From contig NZ_AP022607.1 of NCBI RefSeq assembly GCF_010728725.1, positions 124,001 to 188,000 of the forward strand: 64,000 nt of DNA, written 5' to 3'. Below, piece by piece: positions 41,196-50,014 of the stretch (position 1 is its first letter; each line of letters opens with the position of its first letter). The position numbers and the translations under genes were made by a program. The stretch is from Mycobacterium branderi (GTDB lineage: Bacteria > Actinomycetota > Actinomycetes > Mycobacteriales > Mycobacteriaceae). The notes below the pieces were generated by a model, which did no database searches, had not been told where the DNA came from, and saw only the letters and a program-made list of their open reading frames with translations.

Positions 41196-41966
41196 TCACT
41201 TCGCCGTAAAGCCACTGTCGAACGGGATGACCGCACCGGTGAGCGATCGGCCGTTGGGCCCCACGACCGTCAGCAGAAACTGCGCGACCTCCGCGACGTT
41301 GGCCGGCCGGCTCAGCAGCGGGCCGCCGGACAGTTGCACGGCCTGGTGCAATTGCGCCAGCTGATCGTCGGTGAGGTTGCCGTACTCGACGGGCTGCATC
41401 CCGCCCGGGCACACGCAGTTGGCCCGTATACCGTACGGCGCGTAGTCCACGGCGATCGTCCGGGTCATCGACACCAGCCCGCCCTTGGCCGCCGCATAGG
41501 CGCTGCTGCCCTTGAAACCGACCAACGCCACCATCGAGCCGATATTCACGATGGCCCCGTCGCGGCGCTCCATCATCGACGGCAGCACAGCCCTGGTGAA
41601 CAGGAACGGGCCGGTGAGATCGACGGCCAGAAAACGGTCCCACTCGTCGAAGGGCGTCTCATGCAACGGATATGGCGTCGCATGCAGCCCGGCGTTATTG
41701 ACCAAAATGTCGATGCCGCCGAAGACCTGTACCGACTCCTCGGCGGCGCGTGTTGCGGTCTCGGGCCGCGCGACATCGCCAGCCACGACCAGCGACCGCC
41801 CGCCCTCGGAGTCGACGACAGCGGCCACCTCCTCGAGCTTTTCCGCCCGCCGGCCAACCAGTGTGACTGCGGCACCTTCGCGTGCGAAGAGCTTCGCGGT
41901 GGCCGCCCCCAAACCCGTGCCGGCACCGGTGATCACCGCAACCTTATCGCCAAGTTGCGCCATCAC
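41196..41966 (-). CDS. short-chain dehydrogenase/reductase
   Basis: A 256-residue classical SDR: ITGAGTGLGAATAK (nucleotide motif), INIGSMVAL-like strand (IVNIGSM), catalytic YAAAKGG, and C-terminal LTGAVIPFDSGFTAK. ATG 41963 is preceded by a GTG at 41966, and a 19-codon frame upstream overlaps it. Runs leftward ahead of the membrane protein and the phosphotransferase. Likely an alcohol or hydroxyacyl dehydrogenase. Confidence 0.9.
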   Translation of the reverse strand: MMAQLGDKVAVITGAGTGLGAATAKLFAREGAAVTLVGRRAEKLEEVAAVVDSEGGRSLVVAGDVARPETATRAAEESVQVFGGIDILVNNAGLHATPYPLHETPFDEWDRFLAVDLTGPFLFTRAVLPSMMERRDGAIVNIGSMVALVGFKGSSAYAAAKGGLVSMTRTIAVDYAPYGIRANCVCPGGMQPVEYGNLTDDQLAQLHQAVQLSGGPLLSRPANVAEVAQFLLTVVGPNGRSLTGAVIPFDSGFTAK

Positions 41967-42022
41967 CGCGGCCCGATGGGATCGACGACCGCGCGGACCT
42001 GTTCAACGCGTTTCACGAGCAC
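41963..42022 (-). CDS. possible 19-codon leader ORF coupled to the SDR
   Basis: GTG 42022 (or GTG 42016) opens MLVKRVEQVRAVVDPIGPR, whose TGA overlaps the SDR ATG as TGATG. Too short to assess by homology; it may be a coupling leader or chance. The rest of 42023-42133 shows no gene. Confidence 0.25.
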   Translation of the reverse strand: MLVKRVEQVRAVVDPIGPR

Positions 42023-42133
42023 TCCCTACCGAAGACGCTCCGATGCTAGGAGCTGGAGCGATCTCGCTTCAATGCCGGATATGCGCCAGGGCTGAAAAGC
42101 GGAATCTCACCGCGCCAAGGATCGAGCTGCGCT

Positions 42134-43681
42134 TTACCTGCGCCGCAGGTCAGTTCGGCGCGGTGTGGGGCGTCTTAGCTGTGTGCGGGCAACTTTGCCC
42201 ATCGCGTTGCGCGGCAGCACAGCGCCGACGAACTCATCCGGCACCTTGTTGTGAGACAGCACATGACGAGCGCGCTCGCGCAGCTGTGCGGCATCCACGG
42301 TTGCGCCGGAAACCGGTTCGACGAATGCGACGATCCGCTGCCCTAGCCGCGCATCGGGCTCACCGATCACCGCGATGTCGCGCACACCCGGCAGCTGACC
42401 GAGGACACTTTCCAGCTCTGCTGCGTTGATGTTGACTCCGCCACGGACAATGACGTCGGCTGTGCGCCCGCTGACGTGGACGGTGCCGTCGGCGTCCACC
42501 CAGCCGTAATCGCCGGTGCGGAAGCACTTTTCGTCGCGTCCTCGGGGTATGAGCCCCCGCTCGGTCCATGTGCCGAGGGCCGGGCGATATATTCCGGCCC
42601 AGGCGCCGCTATCAGCCGCACAGACCACCAGTTCGCCTTCCTGCCCCGCCGGCAGCCGCACGTACTGTTCGTCGTATGCACGGACTGCCAAGTGGGGCAA
42701 CGCTTTGCCGCAACCGCCAGGAATGTGCGGCAGGGCGGGGTCTTCGATGCAGACGACCCCCGGCGCTTCGGTCATTCCGTAGGTGCCGATCACCCGCACA
42801 CCGAACTTCGCCTCGAACGCCGACCGCAGGTCCTCGGAAAGCCCGGCGGCGCCGGTTCCCGCGACCCGCAGCGACGCCAGCGCCTCCGGCGCAATCGTGT
42901 TGTCGTGCACCAGGTCATAGATCGTGGCAGGAACGAGCGCGTTGACCATGGTCAGCCGGCGCTCACGGCATGCCGCGGCCACTCCGGCGGCATTCATGCG
43001 TGTCACCGCCACACATGTCGCGCCGGCGAACAACGCCGGCAGGGCCCCCACTGCCATCAGGTTGTGAATGCTCATCGGCAGGATGACCCCCACCCGATCG
43101 TCCGCCCGCAGTTGAACCCTGGCCAGGGTGGCCGCGATCAGCGACACCCCGGCGCGGCTGTGCACCAGAGCTTTCGGGGTACCGGTGGTCCCGCTCGAAA
43201 AGCCGATCGCGCAGGCTGTTTCCGGCTCAGGGGGCGCTGCGTCATAGGAGTGGGCCCGGTCCGCGAACAGCGCCGCCAACTCGACCGTGCGGCCACCCAG
43301 TGGCGACGACGATGCGGTGTCGGTGACGATCAAGGTTGGTGTCACGAGCGCCAACTGACGATCGCGTTCGGCTTGCGGCGCAGCCGGATTGATGCCGACC
43401 CAGATCGCACCGATCAATGCGCAGGCAAGGTAGAGCTCCACCGCTGCGGCGGAGTTCGACACCATGATCGCCACCCGATCGCCCGGCGAGATCCCGTGAA
43501 GTGCGAGCGCAGCGGCGAGCGATCGAACCGACGCCCCCAGATCGGGGTAGCCCACCGATCGCTGCGCGTCCTCCAGCGCGACACCGGCGCCGCCGTGCCA
43601 ATCCAGCACCCCGAGAATGTCGGGTAACACCACGGCGCGCCCACCGCCTTCGATTCGGACGCTGCTTTCCGGCAAATGCAT
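42134..43681 (-). CDS. AMP-dependent acyl-CoA ligase/synthetase
   Basis: A 515-residue ANL enzyme: GFSSGTTGTPKALVHSRAG (P-loop), IGTYGMTEAPGVV, FRTGDYGWVDADGTVHVSGR, hinge, and AMGKVARTQ with the C-terminal Lys. Class and size fit acyl- or aryl-CoA ligases. It starts 30 bp after the nitronate monooxygenase stop, in the same direction. It activates an unknown acid. Confidence 0.92.
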   Translation of the reverse strand: MHLPESSVRIEGGGRAVVLPDILGVLDWHGGAGVALEDAQRSVGYPDLGASVRSLAAALALHGISPGDRVAIMVSNSAAAVELYLACALIGAIWVGINPAAPQAERDRQLALVTPTLIVTDTASSSPLGGRTVELAALFADRAHSYDAAPPEPETACAIGFSSGTTGTPKALVHSRAGVSLIAATLARVQLRADDRVGVILPMSIHNLMAVGALPALFAGATCVAVTRMNAAGVAAACRERRLTMVNALVPATIYDLVHDNTIAPEALASLRVAGTGAAGLSEDLRSAFEAKFGVRVIGTYGMTEAPGVVCIEDPALPHIPGGCGKALPHLAVRAYDEQYVRLPAGQEGELVVCAADSGAWAGIYRPALGTWTERGLIPRGRDEKCFRTGDYGWVDADGTVHVSGRTADVIVRGGVNINAAELESVLGQLPGVRDIAVIGEPDARLGQRIVAFVEPVSGATVDAAQLRERARHVLSHNKVPDEFVGAVLPRNAMGKVARTQLRRPTPRRTDLRRR

Positions 43682-43711
43682 CGGCTGTGATCCTGGCCCC
43701 GGTAGGCAAAC

Positions 43712-44707
43712 TCAGGCCTGTAGAACTTCGTCGACGATTCGCGCCGCGTCGGCCATGTCGGGGGTTTCGCATGCCTCCACGTATTCGCGGCGAAGCCGCC
43801 TGACGAGTTCGGCCACCGGGGGAACGTCGTCGATGAGGTCGATGCCCTGCCCCGCCGACCAGAGGTTCTTCCACGGTTTCACGCCGTCGGGCAAGTGCGA
43901 GTAGCTCATCTTGGCGCCCGGTTCGGGAAGATTGGCCGGGTCCAGACCCACCGCCAGCATCGACTCGGTCATCCAGTTAGCCGCCACCCCGGCGATGGCG
44001 GGGGTGTACATCAAATCCGCCGACGATCCACGCACAAGCATCGCCTTGTACTCATCGTGCGCACGGGATTCCTGAGTGGCGATGAATCGTGTTCCCAGAT
44101 AAGACAAGTCGGCGCCGAGGATCTCCGCCGCCCGGATCGCCGCACCGTCGGACACCGCGCCGGCCAGCACGATGACACCGTCGAAGATGCTGCGGATCTT
44201 GGGGATCAGCACGAGATGGCTGATCGTCCCCGAGTGCCCGCCGCCGCCGGCGCCGATGCAGGTCAGTCCGTCGACTCCTGCCGCGATGGCTTTCTCGGCG
44301 AATCGCATCGTGGTGACGTCGTGGAATATGACACCGCCCCAGTCATGCACCCGCCGCGCCAGTTCCGCGGGGTTGCCCTGGGCCGAGATGATGATCTCGA
44401 CGCCGTAGCGCGCACACAGCGCCAGGTTGGCCGCTAACTCGCCGGCGCCGAAGTTGGTGGCCAGGTTGACCGCGATCGGTCCGACGCGGGCAGCGGGATG
44501 CGCTTCGGTGTAGGCGTCGAGGTCGCTGCGGATCGCCCGCAACCAGGTCTCGAATACGTCGATGTTGCGGGCATTTTGGCGCGGTAAGGCGCCGACGATG
44601 CCGGCCTTGCATGCCGCAGCGACCAGTTCGGGGCCGCTCACCAGGAACATGGGCGCACAGATGGCGGGCAGTGTCAGCTTCCGCCGCCACTTGATGTCGA
44701 GGGCCAC
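43712..44707 (-). CDS. nitronate monooxygenase / 2-nitropropane dioxygenase-type flavoprotein
   Basis: A 331-residue FMN TIM-barrel enzyme. Motifs: LPAICAPMFLVSGPELVAAACKAGIVGALP at the N-terminus, VIFHDVTTMRFAEKAIAAGVDGLTCIGAGGGGHSG (FMN-phosphate site), and ILGADLSYLGTRFIATQES. Actinobacterial members also include enoyl-reductase-like enzymes of lipid pathways, so the true substrate may not be a nitronate. First of a two-gene unit with the ligase and divergent from the TetR gene (232-bp gap with no recognised element). Confidence 0.9.
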   Translation of the reverse strand: MALDIKWRRKLTLPAICAPMFLVSGPELVAAACKAGIVGALPRQNARNIDVFETWLRAIRSDLDAYTEAHPAARVGPIAVNLATNFGAGELAANLALCARYGVEIIISAQGNPAELARRVHDWGGVIFHDVTTMRFAEKAIAAGVDGLTCIGAGGGGHSGTISHLVLIPKIRSIFDGVIVLAGAVSDGAAIRAAEILGADLSYLGTRFIATQESRAHDEYKAMLVRGSSADLMYTPAIAGVAANWMTESMLAVGLDPANLPEPGAKMSYSHLPDGVKPWKNLWSAGQGIDLIDDVPPVAELVRRLRREYVEACETPDMADAARIVDEVLQA

Positions 44708-44939
44708 CAGATCAACTCCAGAATCGTCGTGGTCGGCGCCGCTACGGCCTTTGCGGTTACGGTATCGGCGGTATTGGAGGTTCAGCCAGTGACCTTGCTG
44801 AAAACGACACTTCCGATCGTGGGCCCGATTGTGCGCCGCCGATCGCCGGGGTCTGGGCCGACGTCGGCGGCATCAGGCGTGTTCTTGGTGTGACGGCGAC
44901 TACCCTGAGAGCCGGGATTGGCCAGATTGGAGGAGCACG

Positions 44940-45578
44940 ATGGCGTCGGCGATCGGCTCTGAGCCGCGATCCGGGAACGGCCCGGAGCACGCACAGAAAG
45001 CCGAGTCCGAGCGCAACAAATTGTTGAACGCGGCTATGCAGGTGCTCCAGCGCAGCGGCTGGTGGGGGTTCAAAGTCGAAAGCGTGCTGCGGCAAGCGGG
45101 CCTGTCGACGCGCAGCTTTTATCGGCACTTCGAAAAGAAAAGCGACCTTTTGCTGGCGTTGCTCGAAGTCGAACTGGGCGGCGCCGCGGTCGGTTTACGC
45201 CGGCAGACTGCCGCTGCCGACACTCCTTCGGACAAGGTTCGTGCCTTCGTGGCGGCGATTATCGACATGGCTTACCGCGAGGACCTGGCCAAGCCGTCGT
45301 CGCTGTTCGCCTCGCACTGGCGTGAACTTCTACCGGAGTATCCAGAAGCGATCGACCGGTGCATCGAACGCATGATGGCCCCCCTGGTGGAGGCCATCAC
45401 CGAGGGGCGGGCTCGTGGCGAGCTGCAGTCCGACGACCCGGTCGCCGATGCCCGGGCCATCTTCTTTCTGGTATCGAGCATGACGGCCGATCAGGCCACC
45501 CTCGGCGGCGCCACCCCCAGGGCGGAGATCGAACACATTGTGCTGCCGTTTATCAGCCGCGCGATCGGCCTGCGCTGA
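44940..45578 (+). CDS. TetR-family transcriptional regulator
   Basis: A 212-residue regulator: GFKVESVLRQAGLSTRSFYRHFEKKSDLLLAL is the helix-turn-helix (residues about 40-72), and a large ligand domain follows, with AFVAAIIDMAYREDLAKPSSLF. ATG 44940 is chosen for GGAGGAGCACG in front of it. It is divergent from the nitronate monooxygenase-ligase unit and abuts the acyl-CoA dehydrogenase stop. It probably controls one of these. Confidence 0.92.
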   Translation: MASAIGSEPRSGNGPEHAQKAESERNKLLNAAMQVLQRSGWWGFKVESVLRQAGLSTRSFYRHFEKKSDLLLALLEVELGGAAVGLRRQTAAADTPSDKVRAFVAAIIDMAYREDLAKPSSLFASHWRELLPEYPEAIDRCIERMMAPLVEAITEGRARGELQSDDPVADARAIFFLVSSMTADQATLGGATPRAEIEHIVLPFISRAIGLR

Positions 45579-46697
45579 TCAGATCCCGACCAGCTCGGCC
45601 AACCGTTCCCGCTGCCAGGCCGGGTCACCGAAGATGATTTCGGATGTCTTGGCGCGCTTGAAATACAGATGGGCCGGATGCTCCCAGGTGAATCCGATAC
45701 CGCCGTGGATCTGGATGTTCTCCCCCGCCACCCTGGTGTAGGCCGCCGAGCAGTGCGCCTTGGCCACCGCCGCGGCGATCAACGGGTTGTCGCTGTCGTC
45801 ATCGAGCACGCCGGCCGCCCAGTAGGCCGCCGAACGGGCCGATTCCACGTCGAGCAGCATGTCGGCGCACTTGTGTTTGATCGCCTGGAAACTGCCGATC
45901 GGCCGGCCGAACTGCACCCGGACCTTCGCGTACTCGACGGCCATGTCCAGGCATTTTTGCGCCCCGCCGACCTGCTCGGCGGCCAGCATGATCGCGGCGG
46001 TGGCCACGGCCCGCTCGGCCACGGCGGCGGCGTCGGCCTCGTCGCTCAACGGGCGCGCCGGCGCGGCGTCAAACTCGACGCGCGCCTGCGGCCGGGTCAG
46101 ATCCAGCGTGCTCAGGGCCGTAACGGTCACCTCGGGGCGGTTCGCGTCGACCACGTACAGACCGATGGACCCGAGCGGGGAGCGCGCCGACACGACGAAG
46201 ATGTCGGCGTGCTGGCCGTCGACGACATACATCTTGGTCCCCGTCAGTCGCACCTGCCCGCCGGCTGCTGGTTCGGCACTGGCTTGGGCCGTGGCGGGGT
46301 CCCAGCTGGCGGAAGCCTCGGCCAGGGCCAGCGTGCCGATCCGTTCACCGCCGGCCAGCGCGGGCAGGTAGTCCGATTTGAGCTGTTCATCGCAGGAAAG
46401 CATGATCGCGCCGGCCGCGGCGACCGTCGAGAGCAGCGGCGCCACCAGCAGGGCGGCACCGGTGCGCTCGGCCACCAAGGCGAAGTCGAGGAAGCCGGAT
46501 CCAGCGCCGCCGTACTCCTCGCCAACGATGAGGCCGGTCAGTCCCAGTTGTCCGGCCAGCTGCGACCATACCGCCGGATCCGCTGCGCCGCCCTGCTCCA
46601 TCAACCGGCGCACTTCGGTTTCGGGGGAACGCTTTTCCAGGAACGCCGCGACCGAACTGGCCAGCTCGTGTTGTTCTTCGGTGAGGGTGAAAGTCAT
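45579..46697 (-). CDS. acyl-CoA dehydrogenase family protein
   Basis: A 372-residue dehydrogenase with VRVQFGRPIGSFQAIKHKCADML and GENIQIHGGIGFTWEHPAHLYFKRAKTSE intact. It belongs to the subunit type lacking a canonical EGTxEIQ base, which often pairs with a larger partner. The crotonase (46713) and MaoC gene (47518) lie immediately upstream in one leftward operon, and the pair at 48857-51069 lies beyond. It probably supplies dehydrogenation for the same acyl-CoA. Confidence 0.92.
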   Translation of the reverse strand: MTFTLTEEQHELASSVAAFLEKRSPETEVRRLMEQGGAADPAVWSQLAGQLGLTGLIVGEEYGGAGSGFLDFALVAERTGAALLVAPLLSTVAAAGAIMLSCDEQLKSDYLPALAGGERIGTLALAEASASWDPATAQASAEPAAGGQVRLTGTKMYVVDGQHADIFVVSARSPLGSIGLYVVDANRPEVTVTALSTLDLTRPQARVEFDAAPARPLSDEADAAAVAERAVATAAIMLAAEQVGGAQKCLDMAVEYAKVRVQFGRPIGSFQAIKHKCADMLLDVESARSAAYWAAGVLDDDSDNPLIAAAVAKAHCSAAYTRVAGENIQIHGGIGFTWEHPAHLYFKRAKTSEIIFGDPAWQRERLAELVGI

Positions 46698-46712
46698 TGT
46701 TTCTCCATGCGG

Positions 46713-47525
46713 TCAGCTGCCGCTGAAAACCGGTTCGCGTCGCTGCGCGAACGCCCGCAGGCCCTCCTTGAAATCAGCGCTGCGCACGGTGGCCTCCACC
46801 GATTTCACCTCCTGCGACAACGCCACATCCAGTCCACCGACCGCCGGGTTGTTCAGTAGCACCTTGGTGTGCCCGAGCGAATACGTTGGGCCGGCCGCCA
46901 ATTCGGCCGCAAGGGCGCTGGCCGCGCGCTCGACAGAATCCGGTGTGACTACGTCGTCGATCAATCCCCACTGCGCGGCGGTGGCCGCGTCCAGCGGTGT
47001 TCCGCGTAACAGCATCTGGCGGGCACGACGCAGGCCGACCAGCCGGGGCAGCAGAAACGACCCACCGCTGTCGACGGAAAAGCCCCGCTTGCAAAACAGT
47101 TCGACAAAGGTGGCATTGCTGCACGCAACCACGAAATCACAGACCACCGCCAGGTGCAGTCCCAGCCCGATGGCTTTGCCCTGCACCGCGGCGACGGTGG
47201 GCACCGGGCAATTCCACACTGCGGAGATGAGGCCGTGCGCTCCGGCAGCCAGGCCGCGGGTCAGATGCCCGGTGCGGGGCTTGCCGTTATCCTCGTTGGC
47301 GGCAACCAGATCGGCTCCCGCGCAGAAGTTGGCGCCTTCGGCGCGGATGAGTATTGCCCGCACCTCGCCGCCACCGTCGACGGCTTCGACCTTCTCGCGC
47401 AGAGCCACACAGTCCTGTTGGCGCAACGCATTTGCCTTATCAGGCCGGTTGAGGGTCAGCGTCAGCACCGAACCGGTAAGCACCGCTACGATCCCGGCGT
47501 CTGCGGTGGGTGCGGGGTCAGTCAT
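46713..47525 (-). CDS. enoyl-CoA hydratase/isomerase family protein
   Basis: A 270-residue crotonase: LTLNRPDKANALRQQD, AEGANFCAGADLVAAN (oxyanion hole), VQGKAIGLGLHLAVVCDFVVA, FSVDSGGSFLLPRLVG. ATG 47525 overlaps the stop of the MaoC gene upstream by 8 bp. An open N-terminal extension to 47675 is not homologous and was left out. Works with the neighbouring dehydrogenase(s). Confidence 0.92.
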   Translation of the reverse strand: MTDPAPTADAGIVAVLTGSVLTLTLNRPDKANALRQQDCVALREKVEAVDGGGEVRAILIRAEGANFCAGADLVAANEDNGKPRTGHLTRGLAAGAHGLISAVWNCPVPTVAAVQGKAIGLGLHLAVVCDFVVACSNATFVELFCKRGFSVDSGGSFLLPRLVGLRRARQMLLRGTPLDAATAAQWGLIDDVVTPDSVERAASALAAELAAGPTYSLGHTKVLLNNPAVGGLDVALSQEVKSVEATVRSADFKEGLRAFAQRREPVFSGS

Positions 47526-48804
47526 TTTTGGTGTCCTTGAGCAGTTCGCCGTGCCGCTCGAAGATGCGCAGGGCGTCGCGTTGCAGATCGCAGGGGACTT
47601 GGGGCAGCAGCGCCGCACCATGTTCGCGGCTGGGCAGGCTGATCGTGGCGTCGGCTTGCGCGGTGGTCTCGCCACGCTGGTTGCGCACCTCTACCGCGAG
47701 GTCGACCAGCATCATGCCGTCCTCCCGGCGTTTGCCGTCGACTTTGCCGGTCAGGTACTGAATGTCGCCTTCGTAGTTGAACTTGCGGATCTCGTCGTGT
47801 TGGCGCACCACGAACGCGGAGTCGCCCATCCAGTCGGTGAGGAAATGGTGGATCCAGCATTCCCGCAGTACCCCATAGTCGTACGCGCGGGGATTGCCGA
47901 TTGCCTTGGCCCACTCGGAATCCCAGTGCACACGCTGAGCAACATCGGGCACGCCGTAGGCGTTGTCGATGTAGAAGGGGGCGATCCGCTGACGGTTCTT
48001 CCAGGCCAGTCGTCCTGTCTTTAGCCCATACGGCACGAAGCCGTAGCCGCCCGCGTGGAAGACGATGATGTCGGTCGTGGTGAGCGGGCCCTTGGCCATG
48101 GTGCCCATGTCCTCGCCGACCACCACGTCTTCCCAATAGCGGGGCTCGGCACCGCGAACCTTCTCGGCGGCGTAGATCTCGTCGAGCGCCGCGATGTCGG
48201 CCTTGGAGTAGGACGGGTCTTCGATCGTGCTGTATTTGCCTCGTTCACGGGCCTTTTTGCGTTCGGTGTAGATGACCAGGGTGCGATACACGCCGACGAC
48301 TTCGCCGTGCTGGTTGAGCTTGACGTCGCGCAGCACCCGGATCAGTGAGCGCCCGGCGAACTCCGAGGGTTTTTCCTCCACCGATTCCAGCCCGGAGAAG
48401 CTGTAGAGAGTGTCGCCGCTGTAGATGGGGCGGTACCACTCCCAGGTGCCCCCGGAGACGAAGGCGTGGATTCCGCGGTAGCTTCCGCCGCGCAGCTCCT
48501 TGGGCAGCTTGTCGCCGCGCAGCGGGGCGTTGAGCACGGCGGCCATGATCTGTGGGGCGATCTGGCCGCCCCATCGGGTGGTTTGGCCGTAGCCGGGATC
48601 GGTGTAGAGCGGGTTGTCGTCGCCGTATCCGTTGGCGAAGTTGCGAATGGCTTCGGGCGTGGCGGTGGAAAGCAGCTCCTGGCTACCAGATGCCGCCCAC
48701 ACACGCAGCGCGGCACGGTCTTTGGCGATATCGGCGTCGTCGATTTCGGCGGCCGTCGCTTCCCGGAAGCGGTCTTCGGTGTCGCTGTTGGCCGTCTGGG
48801 TCAT
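47518..48804 (-). CDS. MaoC/FAS1-dehydratase-like double hotdog protein
   Basis: A 428-residue protein with two hotdog domains. The N-terminal FAS1_DH-like domain has FANGYGDDNPLYTDPGYGQTTRWGG, where the usual hydratase His is Tyr. The second MaoC domain (about 230-428) has EDVVVGEDM and TDIIVFHAGGYGFVPYG. It probably hydrates an enoyl-CoA with a bulky or branched tail, as mycobacterial MaoC proteins do. Coupled to the crotonase by overlap, and 52 bp after the acyl-CoA dehydrogenase pair. Confidence 0.85.
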   Translation of the reverse strand: MTQTANSDTEDRFREATAAEIDDADIAKDRAALRVWAASGSQELLSTATPEAIRNFANGYGDDNPLYTDPGYGQTTRWGGQIAPQIMAAVLNAPLRGDKLPKELRGGSYRGIHAFVSGGTWEWYRPIYSGDTLYSFSGLESVEEKPSEFAGRSLIRVLRDVKLNQHGEVVGVYRTLVIYTERKKARERGKYSTIEDPSYSKADIAALDEIYAAEKVRGAEPRYWEDVVVGEDMGTMAKGPLTTTDIIVFHAGGYGFVPYGLKTGRLAWKNRQRIAPFYIDNAYGVPDVAQRVHWDSEWAKAIGNPRAYDYGVLRECWIHHFLTDWMGDSAFVVRQHDEIRKFNYEGDIQYLTGKVDGKRREDGMMLVDLAVEVRNQRGETTAQADATISLPSREHGAALLPQVPCDLQRDALRIFERHGELLKDTKND

Positions 48805-48856
48805 GAGCGCTCCTCGTCGTCAGGATGGTGGTCGCGGTTATGGGTTGGTGACCGGG

Positions 48857-50014
48857 TCAGGGGCTGGCGCCGGCGAGGTCGTCGCGTGGCAACCCGAGGA
48901 CCTGTTCGGCGATCGTATTGCGCTGGATTTCGGCGGTTCCGGCGCCGATGGTGGAGGCCCGGGTCGCCAGCCACCCGGTGACCCACCGGCCGCGCTGCAC
49001 CGCATGGGAATCATCGGGCGCGAGGACTGCGGGCGCGCCGATGAGGTCGACCGCCAGTTCGTGGAGCCGCTTTTCGAACTCCGCTAACATCAGCCGCCCG
49101 ATCGAGGACACCGGTCCGGGGTCCGAGCCGGCCAGCACCGTGCTCAGCGTGCGGGTGTTGTTCAGGATGATCAGGCGCACATCGATCTCGATCGAGGCCA
49201 GTAGCTGTCGCACTCGCGGATCGTTGGTGCGGCCCAGCTCCGCGGCCAAGGTGTGCAATTCGTCGACGATCCGGCGATAGCGCATCCCTTGTGCCACACC
49301 GGCCGTGGAGCGTTCGTGACCCATACTCGTGCGAGCGATCTTCCAGCCCTCGTTCTCTTCGCCCACCCTGTTGGAGACGGGGACACGCACCTCGTCGAGG
49401 AAGATTTCGCAGAACGACGAGCCGCCAGTCATGTCTCGCAGCGGGCGCACCGTGACACCCGGTGACGCCATGTCGATCAACAGGTAGCTGATCCCGTGCT
49501 GGCGCGACTCCCGTGGACCGGTCCGCACCAAGGCAAACAGCCAATCGGCGTTGCGGGCGTTGGTGGTCCAGATCTTCTGTCCGGACACGATGTAGTCGGC
49601 GCCGTCCCGCTCGGCGCGGGTGCGCAAACTGGGTAGGTCCGAACCCGCCTCCGGCTCGGAAAAGCCTTGCACCCAGATGATGTCGCCACGCAAGCCGGGG
49701 CGCAGGAACTGTTGGCGTTGTTCGTCGGTGCCGTGCTTGATGATGGTCGGCCCGACCACGAAGATGCCCGGGCCCGGGTGGCCGGGCCGGCGCACCTTGG
49801 CGAACTCCTCGTGATAGATCACCTGCTCGGCCAGCGGCAGATCCATGCCACCCCACCGACTGGGCCATGACGGCGCCGCGAATCCCTCATCCACGAGCAA
49901 CGCCGCCCATCGGCGCTGCCAGCCAAGTCGCTCTGTCGGGTCTTTCGGGGCAGGACCGGGATCGTTGGCCCGCAGGAAGGCCCGGACTCGTTCCCGGAAC
50001 ACCGACGACATCAC
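48857..50014 (-). CDS. acyl-CoA dehydrogenase family protein
   Basis: A 385-residue dehydrogenase: WVQGFSEPEAGSDLPSLRTRA, GQKIWTTNARNADW, GGSSFCEIFLDEVRVP and the C-terminal GAGTAEIQRNTIAEQVL. The position of the EGT Glu appears to be Ala. Its ATG overlaps the stop of the partner gene upstream (50011-50014). With 50011-51069 it forms an unequal pair of the kind that assembles into alpha2beta2 enzymes. First step of beta-oxidation for the operon. Confidence 0.93.
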   Translation of the reverse strand: MMSSVFRERVRAFLRANDPGPAPKDPTERLGWQRRWAALLVDEGFAAPSWPSRWGGMDLPLAEQVIYHEEFAKVRRPGHPGPGIFVVGPTIIKHGTDEQRQQFLRPGLRGDIIWVQGFSEPEAGSDLPSLRTRAERDGADYIVSGQKIWTTNARNADWLFALVRTGPRESRQHGISYLLIDMASPGVTVRPLRDMTGGSSFCEIFLDEVRVPVSNRVGEENEGWKIARTSMGHERSTAGVAQGMRYRRIVDELHTLAAELGRTNDPRVRQLLASIEIDVRLIILNNTRTLSTVLAGSDPGPVSSIGRLMLAEFEKRLHELAVDLIGAPAVLAPDDSHAVQRGRWVTGWLATRASTIGAGTAEIQRNTIAEQVLGLPRDDLAGASP

